64,000 bases of DNA from Promineifilum sp. (GTDB taxonomy: Bacteria; Chloroflexota; Anaerolineae; Promineifilales; Promineifilaceae): positions 8,400 through 72,399 of the forward strand of contig JACKBY010000016.1 of the NCBI GenBank assembly GCA_020634335.1, read 5' to 3'. The notes beneath the pieces were generated by a model. That model searched no databases, was not told the DNA's origin, and saw only the letters and a list, made by a program, of their open reading frames with translations. The translations under genes were made by a program, and so were the position numbers. Below, one piece after another: positions 36,269-47,157 of the stretch; within the stretch, counting starts at the first letter, position 1; the number at the start of each line of letters is the position of its first letter.

Positions 36269-38359
36269 TCAGGCCAGCAACTCCCACTCGGCCAGCAGCG
36301 CCTCCAGTTGCTCACGCGCCTCCAGACACTCGGCCTCCAGCACGCGGATCTCGCCCTCGTCCCCGGCGGTGCGGGCGGCTTCCAGCGCCTCGGTCGCCTG
36401 CGACAACCAGAATTCTACGTCGTCGATTGTCTCTTCCACCTGACGGCGGCGGCGTTCGTCGCGCCGGCGTGCGTCCTTGCTCCAGCCGCGCGGCGCGGCC
36501 GGCGACTTCTCCGCTGCAGCAGAGGGCGCGTCGCCGTTGACCGGCGTTTCCCCCTCCACAACCACGGTCATGGAGCCTTCGTGCAACTCGGATTGGCGGT
36601 CGCCGGCGGCCGGCCCGGCTGTTTCCTCGCGCCCGGCGAGGTACTCCTGATAGGTGGCCGGGTAGGTGACCAGCTTGCCGTCTTCCAACGACCAGATGTG
36701 ACGGGCCAGCCGGTCGACCAGATAGCGGTCGTGGGACACCAGCAGGATCGTGCCGTCGAACGCCTCCAGCACCTCCTGCAACACCTCCTGCGAGGCGATG
36801 TCGAGGTGATTGGTGGGCTCGTCGAGCAGCAGGAAGTTGGCCCCCTCCAGGGCCAGCAGGGCCAGCGCCAGCCGTCCCCGCTCGCCGCCGCTCAGGTCGG
36901 CCACGCGCTTGAAGACCTCGTCGCCACGAAAGAGGTAGTGGGCCAGGTAACCACGGGCTTCCGTCTGCCCCATATCACTGCGCGCCCAAATCTCTTCGAT
37001 GATCTGCCGCTCCGGGACGAGGCGGTCGTGGGCTTGGGCGAAGTAGCCGACCTGCACGCCATCGCCCAGGGCTACTTCGCCGTCCAGCGGGTCCAACTCA
37101 CCCAGGATGGTGCGCAGCAGCGTGCTCTTGCCGCTGCCGTTTGCCCCCAGGACGGCCGCGCGGCCGCCGCGCTCCAGCTTGGCCTCCTCGGCCGTGAACA
37201 GCGGCCGGTCGGGATATCCGATCACCGCGTTCTTGAGCCGCAACACGACCCGCGCCCCACGTTCCAGCGCGCCCAGTCGGATGGTGAGGCGGGGCGGGCG
37301 GCCGCCGGGTGGCCGGATGGCCCGAATGCGTTCCTCGGCTTCGGTAATCGTCAATGTCCTGGCCCGTGTCCCTAGCTCGATCCAGCTTTGCCCGCCGCGG
37401 CGGCTTTCGGCCATCGCCACCAGCCCGACCTCCTCGATGAGGGCCAGGTCGCGCGTCAACTGCCGCAGGCGGCCCTTGGCGATGTCGGTCTGTCCGCCGG
37501 CAATGTGGCGGCGGATGAAGCCGGCCTCGCTCTCCAGTCGCGCCTTCTCCTCGGTATAGAGGCGCTCGGCCCGCTCCCAGGCTTCGCGGCGCTGCGCGAC
37601 GTAGGCGCTGTAATTGCCGCGATAGGCGTGGAGTTCGGCCGGCGCGTCGCCCCCGCCCGGCAGCAGCTCCCAGACGCGATTAACGACCCGGTCGAGGAAG
37701 TAGCGGTCGTGGCTGACGATGATCAGCGCGCCTTCCCAGCGACGCAAGGTGCCCTCCAGCCACTCGATGGCGGCCATATCCAGGTGATTGGTCGGCTCGT
37801 CGAGGATGAGCAGGTCGGGCTTTTCCAGTAACAAGCGGCCGAGCAGGACGCGCGTCTTCTGCCCGCCGCTGAGATGCAGCAGGGGCGTGTTCCACTCGCC
37901 CGGCTCAAACCCCAACCCCTGAAGCACGCGCTTGACATCGACCTGATACTGATAGCCCCCCTCGCGCTCGAAAGTTTCTTGCAGCTCGCCGTAGGCGGCC
38001 AGCAACGACTCGGAATAGGCCTCCGCCAGCGCCTTCTCCATGACTTGCAATTCGCTCTCTTGCCGGCGCAGGTCGGCAAAGGCGGTCAGCATCTCCTGAT
38101 AGACGGTATTCTCGCGCCCGGCGAAGGTCAGCACCGCCTCTTGCCGCAGATACCCCAGCGTCAGGCCGCCGGCGCGGTCGACGCGGCCGCCGAGTGGCTC
38201 CAGCAGCCCGGCCAGGGCCAGCAGCAGCGTCGTCTTGCCCACGCCGTTGGGGCCCACCAGCCCGATGCGGTCACGCGGTTCCACGGCCAGCGACAGATCG
38301 TGGAACAGGTCGGCCGCGCCGTAGGCATGGCTCAATTGGGTGGTGGTCAGGACAGGCAT
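36269..38359 (-). CDS. ABC-F family ATPase (ribosome-associated)
   Basis: A 696-residue soluble protein with two ABC modules, no membrane segments. First Walker A GPNGVGKTTLL, signature LSGGQKTRVLL, Walker B LLILDEPTNHLD; second Walker A GANGSGKSTLL, signature LSGGERGRLAL, Walker B LLLDEPTNHLD. The linker between modules holds a long charged helical region, and the last 60 residues are coiled coil (VEETIDDVEFWLSQATEALE). ABC-F proteins act on the ribosome as translation factors or antibiotic-protection factors; which is unknown. The best-fitting class is Uup/YheS-like. Confidence 0.94.
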   Translation of the reverse strand: MPVLTTTQLSHAYGAADLFHDLSLAVEPRDRIGLVGPNGVGKTTLLLALAGLLEPLGGRVDRAGGLTLGYLRQEAVLTFAGRENTVYQEMLTAFADLRRQESELQVMEKALAEAYSESLLAAYGELQETFEREGGYQYQVDVKRVLQGLGFEPGEWNTPLLHLSGGQKTRVLLGRLLLEKPDLLILDEPTNHLDMAAIEWLEGTLRRWEGALIIVSHDRYFLDRVVNRVWELLPGGGDAPAELHAYRGNYSAYVAQRREAWERAERLYTEEKARLESEAGFIRRHIAGGQTDIAKGRLRQLTRDLALIEEVGLVAMAESRRGGQSWIELGTRARTLTITEAEERIRAIRPPGGRPPRLTIRLGALERGARVVLRLKNAVIGYPDRPLFTAEEAKLERGGRAAVLGANGSGKSTLLRTILGELDPLDGEVALGDGVQVGYFAQAHDRLVPERQIIEEIWARSDMGQTEARGYLAHYLFRGDEVFKRVADLSGGERGRLALALLALEGANFLLLDEPTNHLDIASQEVLQEVLEAFDGTILLVSHDRYLVDRLARHIWSLEDGKLVTYPATYQEYLAGREETAGPAAGDRQSELHEGSMTVVVEGETPVNGDAPSAAAEKSPAAPRGWSKDARRRDERRRRQVEETIDDVEFWLSQATEALEAARTAGDEGEIRVLEAECLEAREQLEALLAEWELLA

Positions 38360-38452
38360 GGCACACTCATTTTACAGATTCAGGCGGGGAATGGCGAACC
38401 ACACCTTTCTAACCTGATATTTAGACTCGTCTAACTTGTTTCTTACATGCAG

Positions 38453-38473
38453 ATAGTACGGTAATAGTACGGT
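38453..38473. repeat. Short tandem direct repeat upstream of hsp20 gene
   Basis: ATAGTACGGT occurs at 38453-38462 and 38464-38473, one helical turn apart. It lies in the 252-bp gap before the hsp20 gene; no CIRCE operator is present. Possible repressor or activator site. Confidence 0.4.
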
Positions 38474-38611
38474 GATAAGCGACAGGGACTTAGCATCACA
38501 ACTTCACCGTTATCCCCGCCACGCGAATCACCTATAGATCGACTAAATCGTAGCTGCCGGCGGCGGCTACAGCTTGGAACCCCAAGTTTTTCATGCCTGT
38601 GGAGGTAAAAA

Positions 38612-39184
38612 ATGAACCGCTTACAACGATGGAATTCAGCTCAACCCACCTGGTGGAATCGCGATGCATTTGAGGCGCTCAACCGCTTCTTCGACGATTC
38701 CTATGATCGGCCCATGTCGGAATGGGACAGCACGCGCAGTTGGAATCTGCCTCTCGACGTGATCGAGAAGGAAGATGCCTACGTCGTGCGAGCCTCGATT
38801 CCCGGCCTGGACCCCGACGATCTGGATATCACTTTCACCGACAACGTGCTGACGATCCAGGCGCAGACGAAGCTTGACAATGAGGATGAATCGGAGCGTT
38901 ACATGGTGCGCGAGCGCCGTTTTGGCAGCTTCACCCGCAGCATTCGCTTCCCGATGCCGGTCGACGGCGATGAGGTCGAGGCGACCTGCAAAAATGGTGA
39001 ATTGATGCTGCGTCTGCCCAAGGCCGAAAACGCCCGGCCACGCCGCATCTCCATCAAGGGCGATGGGTCGCCGCGCGTGATCGAGGCGCAGACCAAATCG
39101 AACGGCAAGAACAAGAAAGAGAGCAACGGGCGTGACAGCAAAGGCTGGACGCAAGGCTACGCTGAGGACATGAAGGCTCATTAA
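38612..39184 (+). CDS. Hsp20 / alpha-crystallin small heat-shock protein
   Basis: A 190-residue ATP-independent holdase. N-terminal region RWNSAQPTWWNRDAFEALNRFF; alpha-crystallin domain with LPLDVIEKEDAYVVRASIPG and the strand ERRFGSFTRSIRFPMPVDGD; C-terminal arm with LRLPKAENARPRRISIK (IxI motif as ISI) then a long polar tail of about 40 residues, longer than usual. Opens a chaperone run with the DnaJ-type and clpB genes. Confidence 0.93.
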   Translation: MNRLQRWNSAQPTWWNRDAFEALNRFFDDSYDRPMSEWDSTRSWNLPLDVIEKEDAYVVRASIPGLDPDDLDITFTDNVLTIQAQTKLDNEDESERYMVRERRFGSFTRSIRFPMPVDGDEVEATCKNGELMLRLPKAENARPRRISIKGDGSPRVIEAQTKSNGKNKKESNGRDSKGWTQGYAEDMKAH

Positions 39185-39219
39185 ACCGTTTACCGGTTGA
39201 TAGTTGATATGAGAAAACG

Positions 39220-39245
39220 AGAGGCAGCCATGGCTGCCTCTTTCG
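39220..39245. terminator. Palindromic terminator of hsp20 gene
   Basis: A 22-nt perfect palindrome (39220-39241) centred on GCCATGGC, 35 bp after the stop, followed by TTCGTT. The loop would be short (about 4 nt). Confidence 0.75.
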
Positions 39246-39363
39246 TTGCCTCCACGACGTTCTGACAGGCACATTCGTCGCTAACTCTTACTCAATTCTG
39301 ACTTCGATCGTGGATAATATAGGACACAGTCAATGAAAAGTAGTAGGAACAAAATTCTCAATT

Positions 39364-40404
39364 ATGGAATATAAAGATTATTATAAGACGCTGGGCGTCA
39401 AGAAAAACGCCACGGCGGATGAAATCAAGAAAGCCTATCGCAAGCTGGCTCGCAAGCACCATCCTGACGTGAACCAGGGAGACAGGGCGGCGGAAGAGAA
39501 GTTCAAGGACATCAACGAGGCCTACGAAGTCCTGTCGGACGAGGAGAAGCGATCCAAGTATGACCGCTTCGGTGCGGAGTGGCAGCAATTCTCCGGCGCG
39601 GGCGGCCGGTCGCAGGACTTCAACTGGGGCGCGTGGGGCGCGGGGCAACCGGGCGCGGGCGGCGGACAATATCGCAGCGTGTCGCCGGAGGAGTTTGAGC
39701 AGATGTTCGGCGGCGGCCGCGCCGGTAGCGCGGGCGGGGCCGGCGGCTTCTCTGACTTCTTCGAGACGCTGTTCGGCGCGATGGGCGGAGCAACTCCGGG
39801 CGGTCGTCCGGCCGGCGGCGCGCGGGGCGGCTTCGGCGGCTCATTCTCGTCGGCCGACGACATGTTCGGCGGCGCGGCGGCACGGCAGCCCCTGCAACTC
39901 GACCAGGAGCACCCTATCCAGGTGACGCTGGAGGAGGCCTTCCACGGCACTACCCGCGTGTTGACCTGGGAAAATGGCAAGCGTGTGGAGGCCAAGATTC
40001 CGCGCGGTGTGCGCACCGGTTCGAAGGTGCGCCTGAGCGGGCAGGGCGGCGCGACCGACGGCCGGGCCGGTGACCTCTACCTCAAGGTTGAGGTGCTGCC
40101 CCATGCCGTCTACGAGCGCGACGGCGACGATCTGCGGATGACGCTGCCCATCGACCTCTTCGCCGCGCTGCTGGGCGGCAAGGTCAGCGTGCCGGCCATT
40201 GACAAGTCAGTCAACCTGACCATCCCGGCGGGCACGAGGAACGGCAAGGTGTTCCGGCTGACCGGGCTGGGTATGCCCAAGCTGCGCAAGCCTGACGAGC
40301 GGGGCGATCTGTATGTGACGGTGACGGTCGAGTTGCCGGGCAAGTTGAGCAACGAGGAAAAAGAGATCGTGCGGGAATGGCAGGCCGTCCGCGAGGCGAA
40401 ATAA
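39364..40404 (+). CDS. DnaJ-family co-chaperone, CbpA/DnaJ type II
   Basis: A 346-residue Hsp40: J-domain at residues 4-70 with the HPD motif (RKHHPDVNQG), a Gly-rich stretch of about 80 residues (SGAGGRSQ.., GGGQYRS..), then substrate-binding CTD I/II (GTTRVLTWENGKRVEAKIPRG, DLYLKVEVLPHAVYERDGDD). No CXXCXGXG zinc fingers, so it is type II/CbpA-like. No Shine-Dalgarno is seen before the ATG. dnaK is not nearby; clpB follows 60 bp later. Confidence 0.94.
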   Translation: MEYKDYYKTLGVKKNATADEIKKAYRKLARKHHPDVNQGDRAAEEKFKDINEAYEVLSDEEKRSKYDRFGAEWQQFSGAGGRSQDFNWGAWGAGQPGAGGGQYRSVSPEEFEQMFGGGRAGSAGGAGGFSDFFETLFGAMGGATPGGRPAGGARGGFGGSFSSADDMFGGAAARQPLQLDQEHPIQVTLEEAFHGTTRVLTWENGKRVEAKIPRGVRTGSKVRLSGQGGATDGRAGDLYLKVEVLPHAVYERDGDDLRMTLPIDLFAALLGGKVSVPAIDKSVNLTIPAGTRNGKVFRLTGLGMPKLRKPDERGDLYVTVTVELPGKLSNEEKEIVREWQAVREAK

Positions 40405-40465
40405 TCAGAAATCCGTGGAATTTGCGAAACCTGTGGATTCATCTCCACAGTCTAGAGGTAGAAAG

Positions 40466-43069
<2,604 letters not shown>

Positions 43070-43076
43070 TGACCAG

Positions 43077-43113
43077 GACCTGTCAGGTTCTTGAAAACCT
43101 GACAGGTCTTTTT
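43077..43113 (+). terminator. Intrinsic terminator of clpB
   Basis: 13-bp perfect stem GACCTGTCAGGTT (43077-43089) with 43096-43108, 6-nt loop, then TTTTT. Eight bp after the clpB stop. Confidence 0.95.
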
Positions 43114-43243
43114 ACTATAGAACAAAACAGCGAAAAAAAGCCGTGAATTTCTCATCTTTCCGTAAGGTTCACGGTAAGAATCGGGGGCTACTTTATAGAG
43201 GCTCCTTACTCCTTCCCACCCCGATGGGAACTGTTCATTTCCA

Positions 43244-43275
43244 GGATGGCGCCATTTCCCAAGGTGGCGCCATCC
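43244..43275. repeat. Inverted repeat, 11-bp arms
   Basis: GGATGGCGCCA (43244-43254) and its perfect mirror (43265-43275), with a 10-nt loop. Between clpB and the CBS gene; no gene in this gap. Confidence 0.6.
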
Positions 43276-43300
43276 ACCCTTCTTTCGCCGTTCCGGCGAC

Positions 43301-43363
43301 CAAACGTCACCCGCCGATTGTGACGTTTGTTACTATCTAAACCCCCCTCTTCTCAGGTATAAT
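43301..43363 (+). promoter_or_regulatory. Inverted repeat plus TATAAT box before CBS gene
   Basis: CAAACGTCAC (43301-43310) and GTGACGTTTG (43320-43329) form a 10-bp perfect inverted repeat, 28 bp before a consensus TATAAT (43358-43363); no convincing -35 is at 17 nt. The layout suits an activator or repressor site for the CBS gene (ATG 43416). Confidence 0.5.
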
Positions 43364-43415
43364 AGGGTCAGTAACCTTTTGACCGGGACGGTTGTCCCTG
43401 GGGAGAAACGAGCAT

Positions 43416-43853
43416 ATGAAGAAAGACTTTGTCCGTGAGTGGATGTCGACTGACGTCATCACTGTCACGCCTGACATGACGCTGCCGGAAGCGCATCAGA
43501 TCATGATCAATGAGGAGATTAGGCGGCTGCCGGTCGTTGACAAAGACGGCCGGCTGGTGGGGATCATCACCATCGGCGATATCCGCAGCGCCCAACCCTC
43601 GCCCGCCACTTCCCTCAGCATCTGGGAATTGAACTATCTTCTCTCGTCTCTCAAGGTCGAGAAGGTCATGACCGGCCACCCCAAGACGATCCACGTCGAC
43701 GCCACTATTGGCGAGGCGGCGCGGATGATGCTTGAGCATCGTATCAGCGGCCTGCCTGTGGTCGATAATGAGGGGCACGTGTTGGGCATTATCACGGAGT
43801 CCGACATCTTCAGCATGGTCGTGATGCACGAGTGGGGCATGGAACACGCCTAA
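43416..43853 (+). CDS. Tandem CBS-domain protein
   Basis: A 145-residue protein with two CBS domains: VREWMSTDVITVTPDMTLPE and KVEKVMTGHPKTIHVDATIG mark the starts, IRRLPVVDKDGRLVGIITIGD and ISGLPVVDNEGHVLGIITESD the conserved second halves. Such pairs bind adenine nucleotides and act as energy sensors. ATG at 43416 follows GGGAGA. Single gene, with a TATAAT and inverted repeat upstream. Confidence 0.93.
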   Translation: MKKDFVREWMSTDVITVTPDMTLPEAHQIMINEEIRRLPVVDKDGRLVGIITIGDIRSAQPSPATSLSIWELNYLLSSLKVEKVMTGHPKTIHVDATIGEAARMMLEHRISGLPVVDNEGHVLGIITESDIFSMVVMHEWGMEHA

Positions 43854-43860
43854 AGTCCGG

Positions 43861-43922
43861 CCAGCGTGGAATAAGCCTCCGGCTTGTCCTCCCAGCGTGG
43901 AATAAGCCTCCGGCTTGTCCTC
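43861..43922. repeat. 31-bp tandem duplication
   Basis: Two identical 31-bp units (43861-43891 and 43892-43922) beginning CCAGCGTGGAATAAGCC. Each contains AAGCCTCCGGCTT, a small hairpin. The second ends next to the rhodanese stop codon. Not a CRISPR: the copies abut without spacers. Confidence 0.9.
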
Positions 43923-44288
43923 CTAGCCCGCTCCAGCCCGGCCGGTTGGCTTTACAAAAGGCAGCCCGGCCTTGCGCCAGGCGTCCGTCCCGCCGCTGAC
44001 GTTGGTCACGTCGTAGCCGGCTTTCTTGAGCTGGCGCGCGGCGATAGGGCTGCGGTGGCTGGACCGGCAGATGGTCAGGATCGGCCGGTCGCGCGGCAGT
44101 TCCTCCAGACGACGGCCGAATTCCGTCAGCGGGATGAGCACCGCCCCCGGCACGCTGCCCGAGTCAGTCTCAATAGGCTGCCGGACGTCGACGATGAGCA
44201 CATCCGAATCGTCCTGCAACCGCCGCCAAGCATCCTCCGGTGTGACATTGGGCACGTTGCGGCTGATTAATCGTTCATACCATCCCAT
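43923..44288 (-). CDS. Single-domain rhodanese-like protein
   Basis: A 121-residue protein with one rhodanese domain: the active-site Cys loop ICRSSHRSP (C-x-x-x-x-R-S), substrate loop and DVRQPIETDSGSVPGAVLIPL, plus GYDVTNVSGGTDAWRKAGLP. Sulfurtransferase or sulfide-handling role. ATG at 44288 has GGAG 5 nt upstream; a second ATG at 44291 is too close to that site. Divergent from the hydantoinase-like gene. Confidence 0.9.
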   Translation of the reverse strand: MGWYERLISRNVPNVTPEDAWRRLQDDSDVLIVDVRQPIETDSGSVPGAVLIPLTEFGRRLEELPRDRPILTICRSSHRSPIAARQLKKAGYDVTNVSGGTDAWRKAGLPFVKPTGRAGAG

Positions 44289-44438
44289 CATTGCTCCTTT
44301 TATGCGTCGTGAATGATAGCGGATCCCACCATACACAATTCGGCCAATCGCGCTACCATTGCAGAGTGAAATGAATTCGCTTTATCCGTCTAACCTGTAT
44401 TCTAACCGTAGTGAATGGTTGATCCGTTGGCAGTCAAG

Positions 44439-44562
44439 CAAGGCTTGTCAGTGGTCGAGGGGTAGCACCGGATTCTTAGCCGGCGGCCAAGACCGAGCTG
44501 GGCTGCGGAGCCGGTTAAGAAACCGGCATTACGGAGAGCGATTGATTACTGAATAACCCTGG
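44439..44562. repeat. Dispersed palindromic element, copy F
   Basis: Contains GGGTAGCACCGGATTCTTAG near 44460 and GGCATTACGGAGAGCG near 44526, with end AATAACCCTGGG. Lies between the divergent rhodanese and hydantoinase-like genes. Opposite orientation to copies A, B, D and G. Confidence 0.82.
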
Positions 44563-44585
44563 GCAGTCAAGGAACTGCACGGCAA

Positions 44586-45986
44586 ATGATTATGTCTGAA
44601 CACCTCTTTCCCACCGGTAGTACCCCTTACGACCTGGTCATCAAAAACGGTACGCTTGTCACGGCCGAGGCTGTCTTTCCCGCCGATGTAGCCGTCAGCG
44701 GCGAAACCATTGCCGCCATGGGTCGCGATCTCCACGGACGACGCGAGATCGACGCCGCCGGCAAATATGTTATCCCCGGCGGCGTTGATGTCCACGTCCA
44801 TTTGCAGATGCCCATCGGCCGCTTCGTCTCCACCGACGACTTCTACCACGGCACGCGCGCCGCGGCCTTCGGCGGTACGACGACCATTATTGACTTTGTG
44901 GAGACCGCGCCGGATCAGTCCATGCTCGACGCCCTGGCCGCCCGCCAGGCTCTGGCTGCCGGCAAAGCTGCAATCGATTACGGCCTGCACATGACCATCG
45001 GCCCCAGCGACATCGCCAAGCTCGACCAGGTGGCCGGTGTACGCGCCGCGGGTTGCGGCAGTTTCAAGCTTTACATGGCCTATGGGTTGCGCCTGACCGA
45101 CGGCGAGCTGCTGCGCGCCCTGGAAGCCATTCGCGATGTGGGGGCGCTGCCTGTCGTCCACGCCGAAAATTGGGACGTTATCACCACGCTCATCGACCGC
45201 CATCTGGCCGCCGGACGCACCACGCCCCACTGGCACCCGCGCAGCCGCCCCGCCCCGCTGGAGGCCGAGGCCACCGGCCGCGTCATCGACATCGCCGCCT
45301 GGGTGGGAACACCGATCCACATTTTCCACGTCTCCTGTGCCGCCACCGTCGAGCGCATCGCCGCCGCCAAGGCTCAGGGGCTGCCCGTCACCGGCGAGAC
45401 GTGCCCGCAGTATCTCTATCTGACCCAGGATGTCTACGACCGGCCCGGCGTCGAGGGTGCGTTGCCGGTGTGTGCACCGCCGTTGCGCCCCGCGGCCGAC
45501 CGCGACGCGCTGTGGGGCGCGCTTGCGTCCGGCTCGCTCGACCTTGTCTCCACCGACCACTGCCCCTTTACCCGCGCCGAGAAGGCTACCGGGCTGGACG
45601 ACTTCAGCCAAATCCCCGGTGGGGTGCCCTCCATTGAGAGCCGGCTGGCGCTGGTTTATGATGGGTTGGTGAATCGCGGCGGCGGCAACAGAACGGCCGC
45701 CCTCAGCCGCTGGGTTGACGTCTGCGCCACCACCCCCGCCCAACGGCTGGGCCTTGGCGGCAAGGGACGATTGCTGCCCGGCTACGACGCCGATATCGTT
45801 ATCTTTGATCCTGTTGCTGATTATGTGGTTAGCCCCGAATCACTACACGAAAAGGCTGGCTGGACACCTTACGATGGCATCGAACTGCCGGGGCGGGCGG
45901 TCACTACGATTAGCCGCGGTGAAATCATAGTCGACCAGGAAAAATGGCAAGGCACGCCAGGGCGCGGCCGCTTCGTCATGCGCTAA
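44586..45986 (+). CDS. Dihydropyrimidinase / D-hydantoinase-like amidohydrolase
   Basis: A 466-residue cyclic amidohydrolase of the dihydropyrimidinase group. Metal site: HVHLQMP (His pair), GSFKLYMAY (carboxylated Lys), VVHAENWD and HIFHVSCA (His), STDHCPF (Asp). Ends FVMR. ATG at 44586 or 44592 (M-I-M) cannot be separated; no clear Shine-Dalgarno. Phenylhydantoin, dihydropyrimidine or allantoin-like substrates are possible; no other pyrimidine-catabolism gene is near. Confidence 0.92.
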   Translation: MIMSEHLFPTGSTPYDLVIKNGTLVTAEAVFPADVAVSGETIAAMGRDLHGRREIDAAGKYVIPGGVDVHVHLQMPIGRFVSTDDFYHGTRAAAFGGTTTIIDFVETAPDQSMLDALAARQALAAGKAAIDYGLHMTIGPSDIAKLDQVAGVRAAGCGSFKLYMAYGLRLTDGELLRALEAIRDVGALPVVHAENWDVITTLIDRHLAAGRTTPHWHPRSRPAPLEAEATGRVIDIAAWVGTPIHIFHVSCAATVERIAAAKAQGLPVTGETCPQYLYLTQDVYDRPGVEGALPVCAPPLRPAADRDALWGALASGSLDLVSTDHCPFTRAEKATGLDDFSQIPGGVPSIESRLALVYDGLVNRGGGNRTAALSRWVDVCATTPAQRLGLGGKGRLLPGYDADIVIFDPVADYVVSPESLHEKAGWTPYDGIELPGRAVTTISRGEIIVDQEKWQGTPGRGRFVMR

Positions 45987-46019
45987 TACAAATTTGCCCT
46001 CTCCCCAATCGTGCCAACG

Positions 46020-46042
46020 CCTTAAACAAATTTTAAGGTTTT
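46020..46042 (+). terminator. Intrinsic terminator of dihydropyrimidinase-like gene
   Basis: CCTTAAA (46020-46026) and TTTAAGG (46032-46038) with a 5-nt loop, then TTTT. Short AT-rich stem, 33 bp after the stop. Confidence 0.6.
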
Positions 46043-46091
46043 CTGACTTTGATTTAAAGTCCCTGGCGACAGGCAATGGTAAGATGTGTTT

Positions 46092-46195
46092 GTCATCAGC
46101 GCCAACGTTATAACGCGACCGCGGGACCAGCAACACGTAAACTTGTTTACCCATCGCAGCCTTCTGCTGTCGCTCATCACGCCAGCGCTGATGAC
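46092..46195. other. Intergenic region with long-range 11-bp inverted repeat
   Basis: GTCATCAGCGC (46092-46102) and GCGCTGATGAC (46185-46195) are perfect inverted repeats 82 bp apart within the 435-bp gap before the response regulator. A structured leader or cis element is possible. The rest of the gap shows no gene. Confidence 0.4.
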
Positions 46196-46421
46196 GTTTT
46201 CATCGCATCATATCCGGTCGCGCCGCCAATCCGGTTTGTAACCTCTGGGGATTTGTCTTTGCGAGCCATCATTGCGGCCGAGTGCTTGATGCCCGGCAAG
46301 GCGCGTCACGTCGTGGAGTCCTTGGGAAGGATGTAATGGAGCCGGATTCCACGGCGTGGCGTGCCTTTTTCCGCGACCCATCCGGTTTCCACCCACGTCA
46401 CATTACGCTAAAATGATACCT

Positions 46422-47144
46422 ATGGCCCGCCACATCCTGATCGTCGACGACGACGCCCTCATGCGGCGCAGCGTGAGCTTGCATCTGGAGCAGAACGGTT
46501 ACCGGACTACCACGGCCGCCTCGGCCGAAGACGCGCTGGCTCTGGCTCGTCGCGATCGCCCCGATCTGGTGCTTCTCGACATTGGATTGCCGGGCATGGA
46601 CGGCTTGCAGGCCATCCGCCACTTCCAGCGCGACATGGAGGACGTGCCCGTAATCTTCGTGACCGCGCGCCGCCGTGAGCTGGACACCATCGTCGGGCTG
46701 GAGCTGGGCGCCGACGACTACATCACCAAGCCGTTCAATCTCGATATCCTGACCGCCCACGTACGGGCCATCCTGCGCCGGGCTGAGCGGGGGGCGGCCG
46801 CCCTCTCCCCACCCGAGCCGTTGGTTATCGGCGATCTCTTCATCGACCCGGCGGCCCACGTCGTCACGGTCGGCGGCCGTCCGGTCGACCTGACCGGCAA
46901 GGAGTTCGCCGTCCTGCACACCCTGGCCCTGGAGGCGGGCCATGTCGTCGGCACGGAGGACATCCTGAATCGCGTGTGGGGCGCGGAGTTTATGGGCGAG
47001 CCCCAGGTAGTCTATGTTAATATCAGATGGCTACGCGAAAAACTGGAGTCTAACCCCAATAAGCCACGCCGCATCATCAATGTTCGCGGTGTCGGCTACA
47101 AACTCGTTCCCCTGGCAGCTGATCCACCCGCCGCTCCCGTCTGA
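46422..47144 (+). CDS. Two-component response regulator, OmpR/PhoB type
   Basis: A 240-residue DNA-binding response regulator. Receiver: VDDDALM acidic pair, phospho-Asp in LVLLDIGLPGMDG, Thr in VTARRR, Lys in YITKPFNLD. Winged-helix output: LTGKEFAVLHTLALEAGHVV..VYVNIRWLREKLESN..GVGYKLVP. ATG at 46422 (a second at 46413) with no Shine-Dalgarno. The kinase gene starts 13 bp after its stop. Confidence 0.96.
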   Translation: MARHILIVDDDALMRRSVSLHLEQNGYRTTTAASAEDALALARRDRPDLVLLDIGLPGMDGLQAIRHFQRDMEDVPVIFVTARRRELDTIVGLELGADDYITKPFNLDILTAHVRAILRRAERGAAALSPPEPLVIGDLFIDPAAHVVTVGGRPVDLTGKEFAVLHTLALEAGHVVGTEDILNRVWGAEFMGEPQVVYVNIRWLREKLESNPNKPRRIINVRGVGYKLVPLAADPPAAPV

Positions 47145-47157
47145 CCAAGAACACATT

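Noticed and set aside
38360..38611. CIRCE (HrcA) operator ahead of hsp20
   Set aside because: No TTAGCACTC-N9-GAGTGCTAA dyad; only a short tandem direct repeat.
43861..43922. Minimal CRISPR
   Set aside because: Only two adjacent units with no spacers, and no cas genes.
46076..46336. 86-residue frame in the gap before the response regulator
   Set aside because: No motif, no Shine-Dalgarno; overlaps the inverted repeat.
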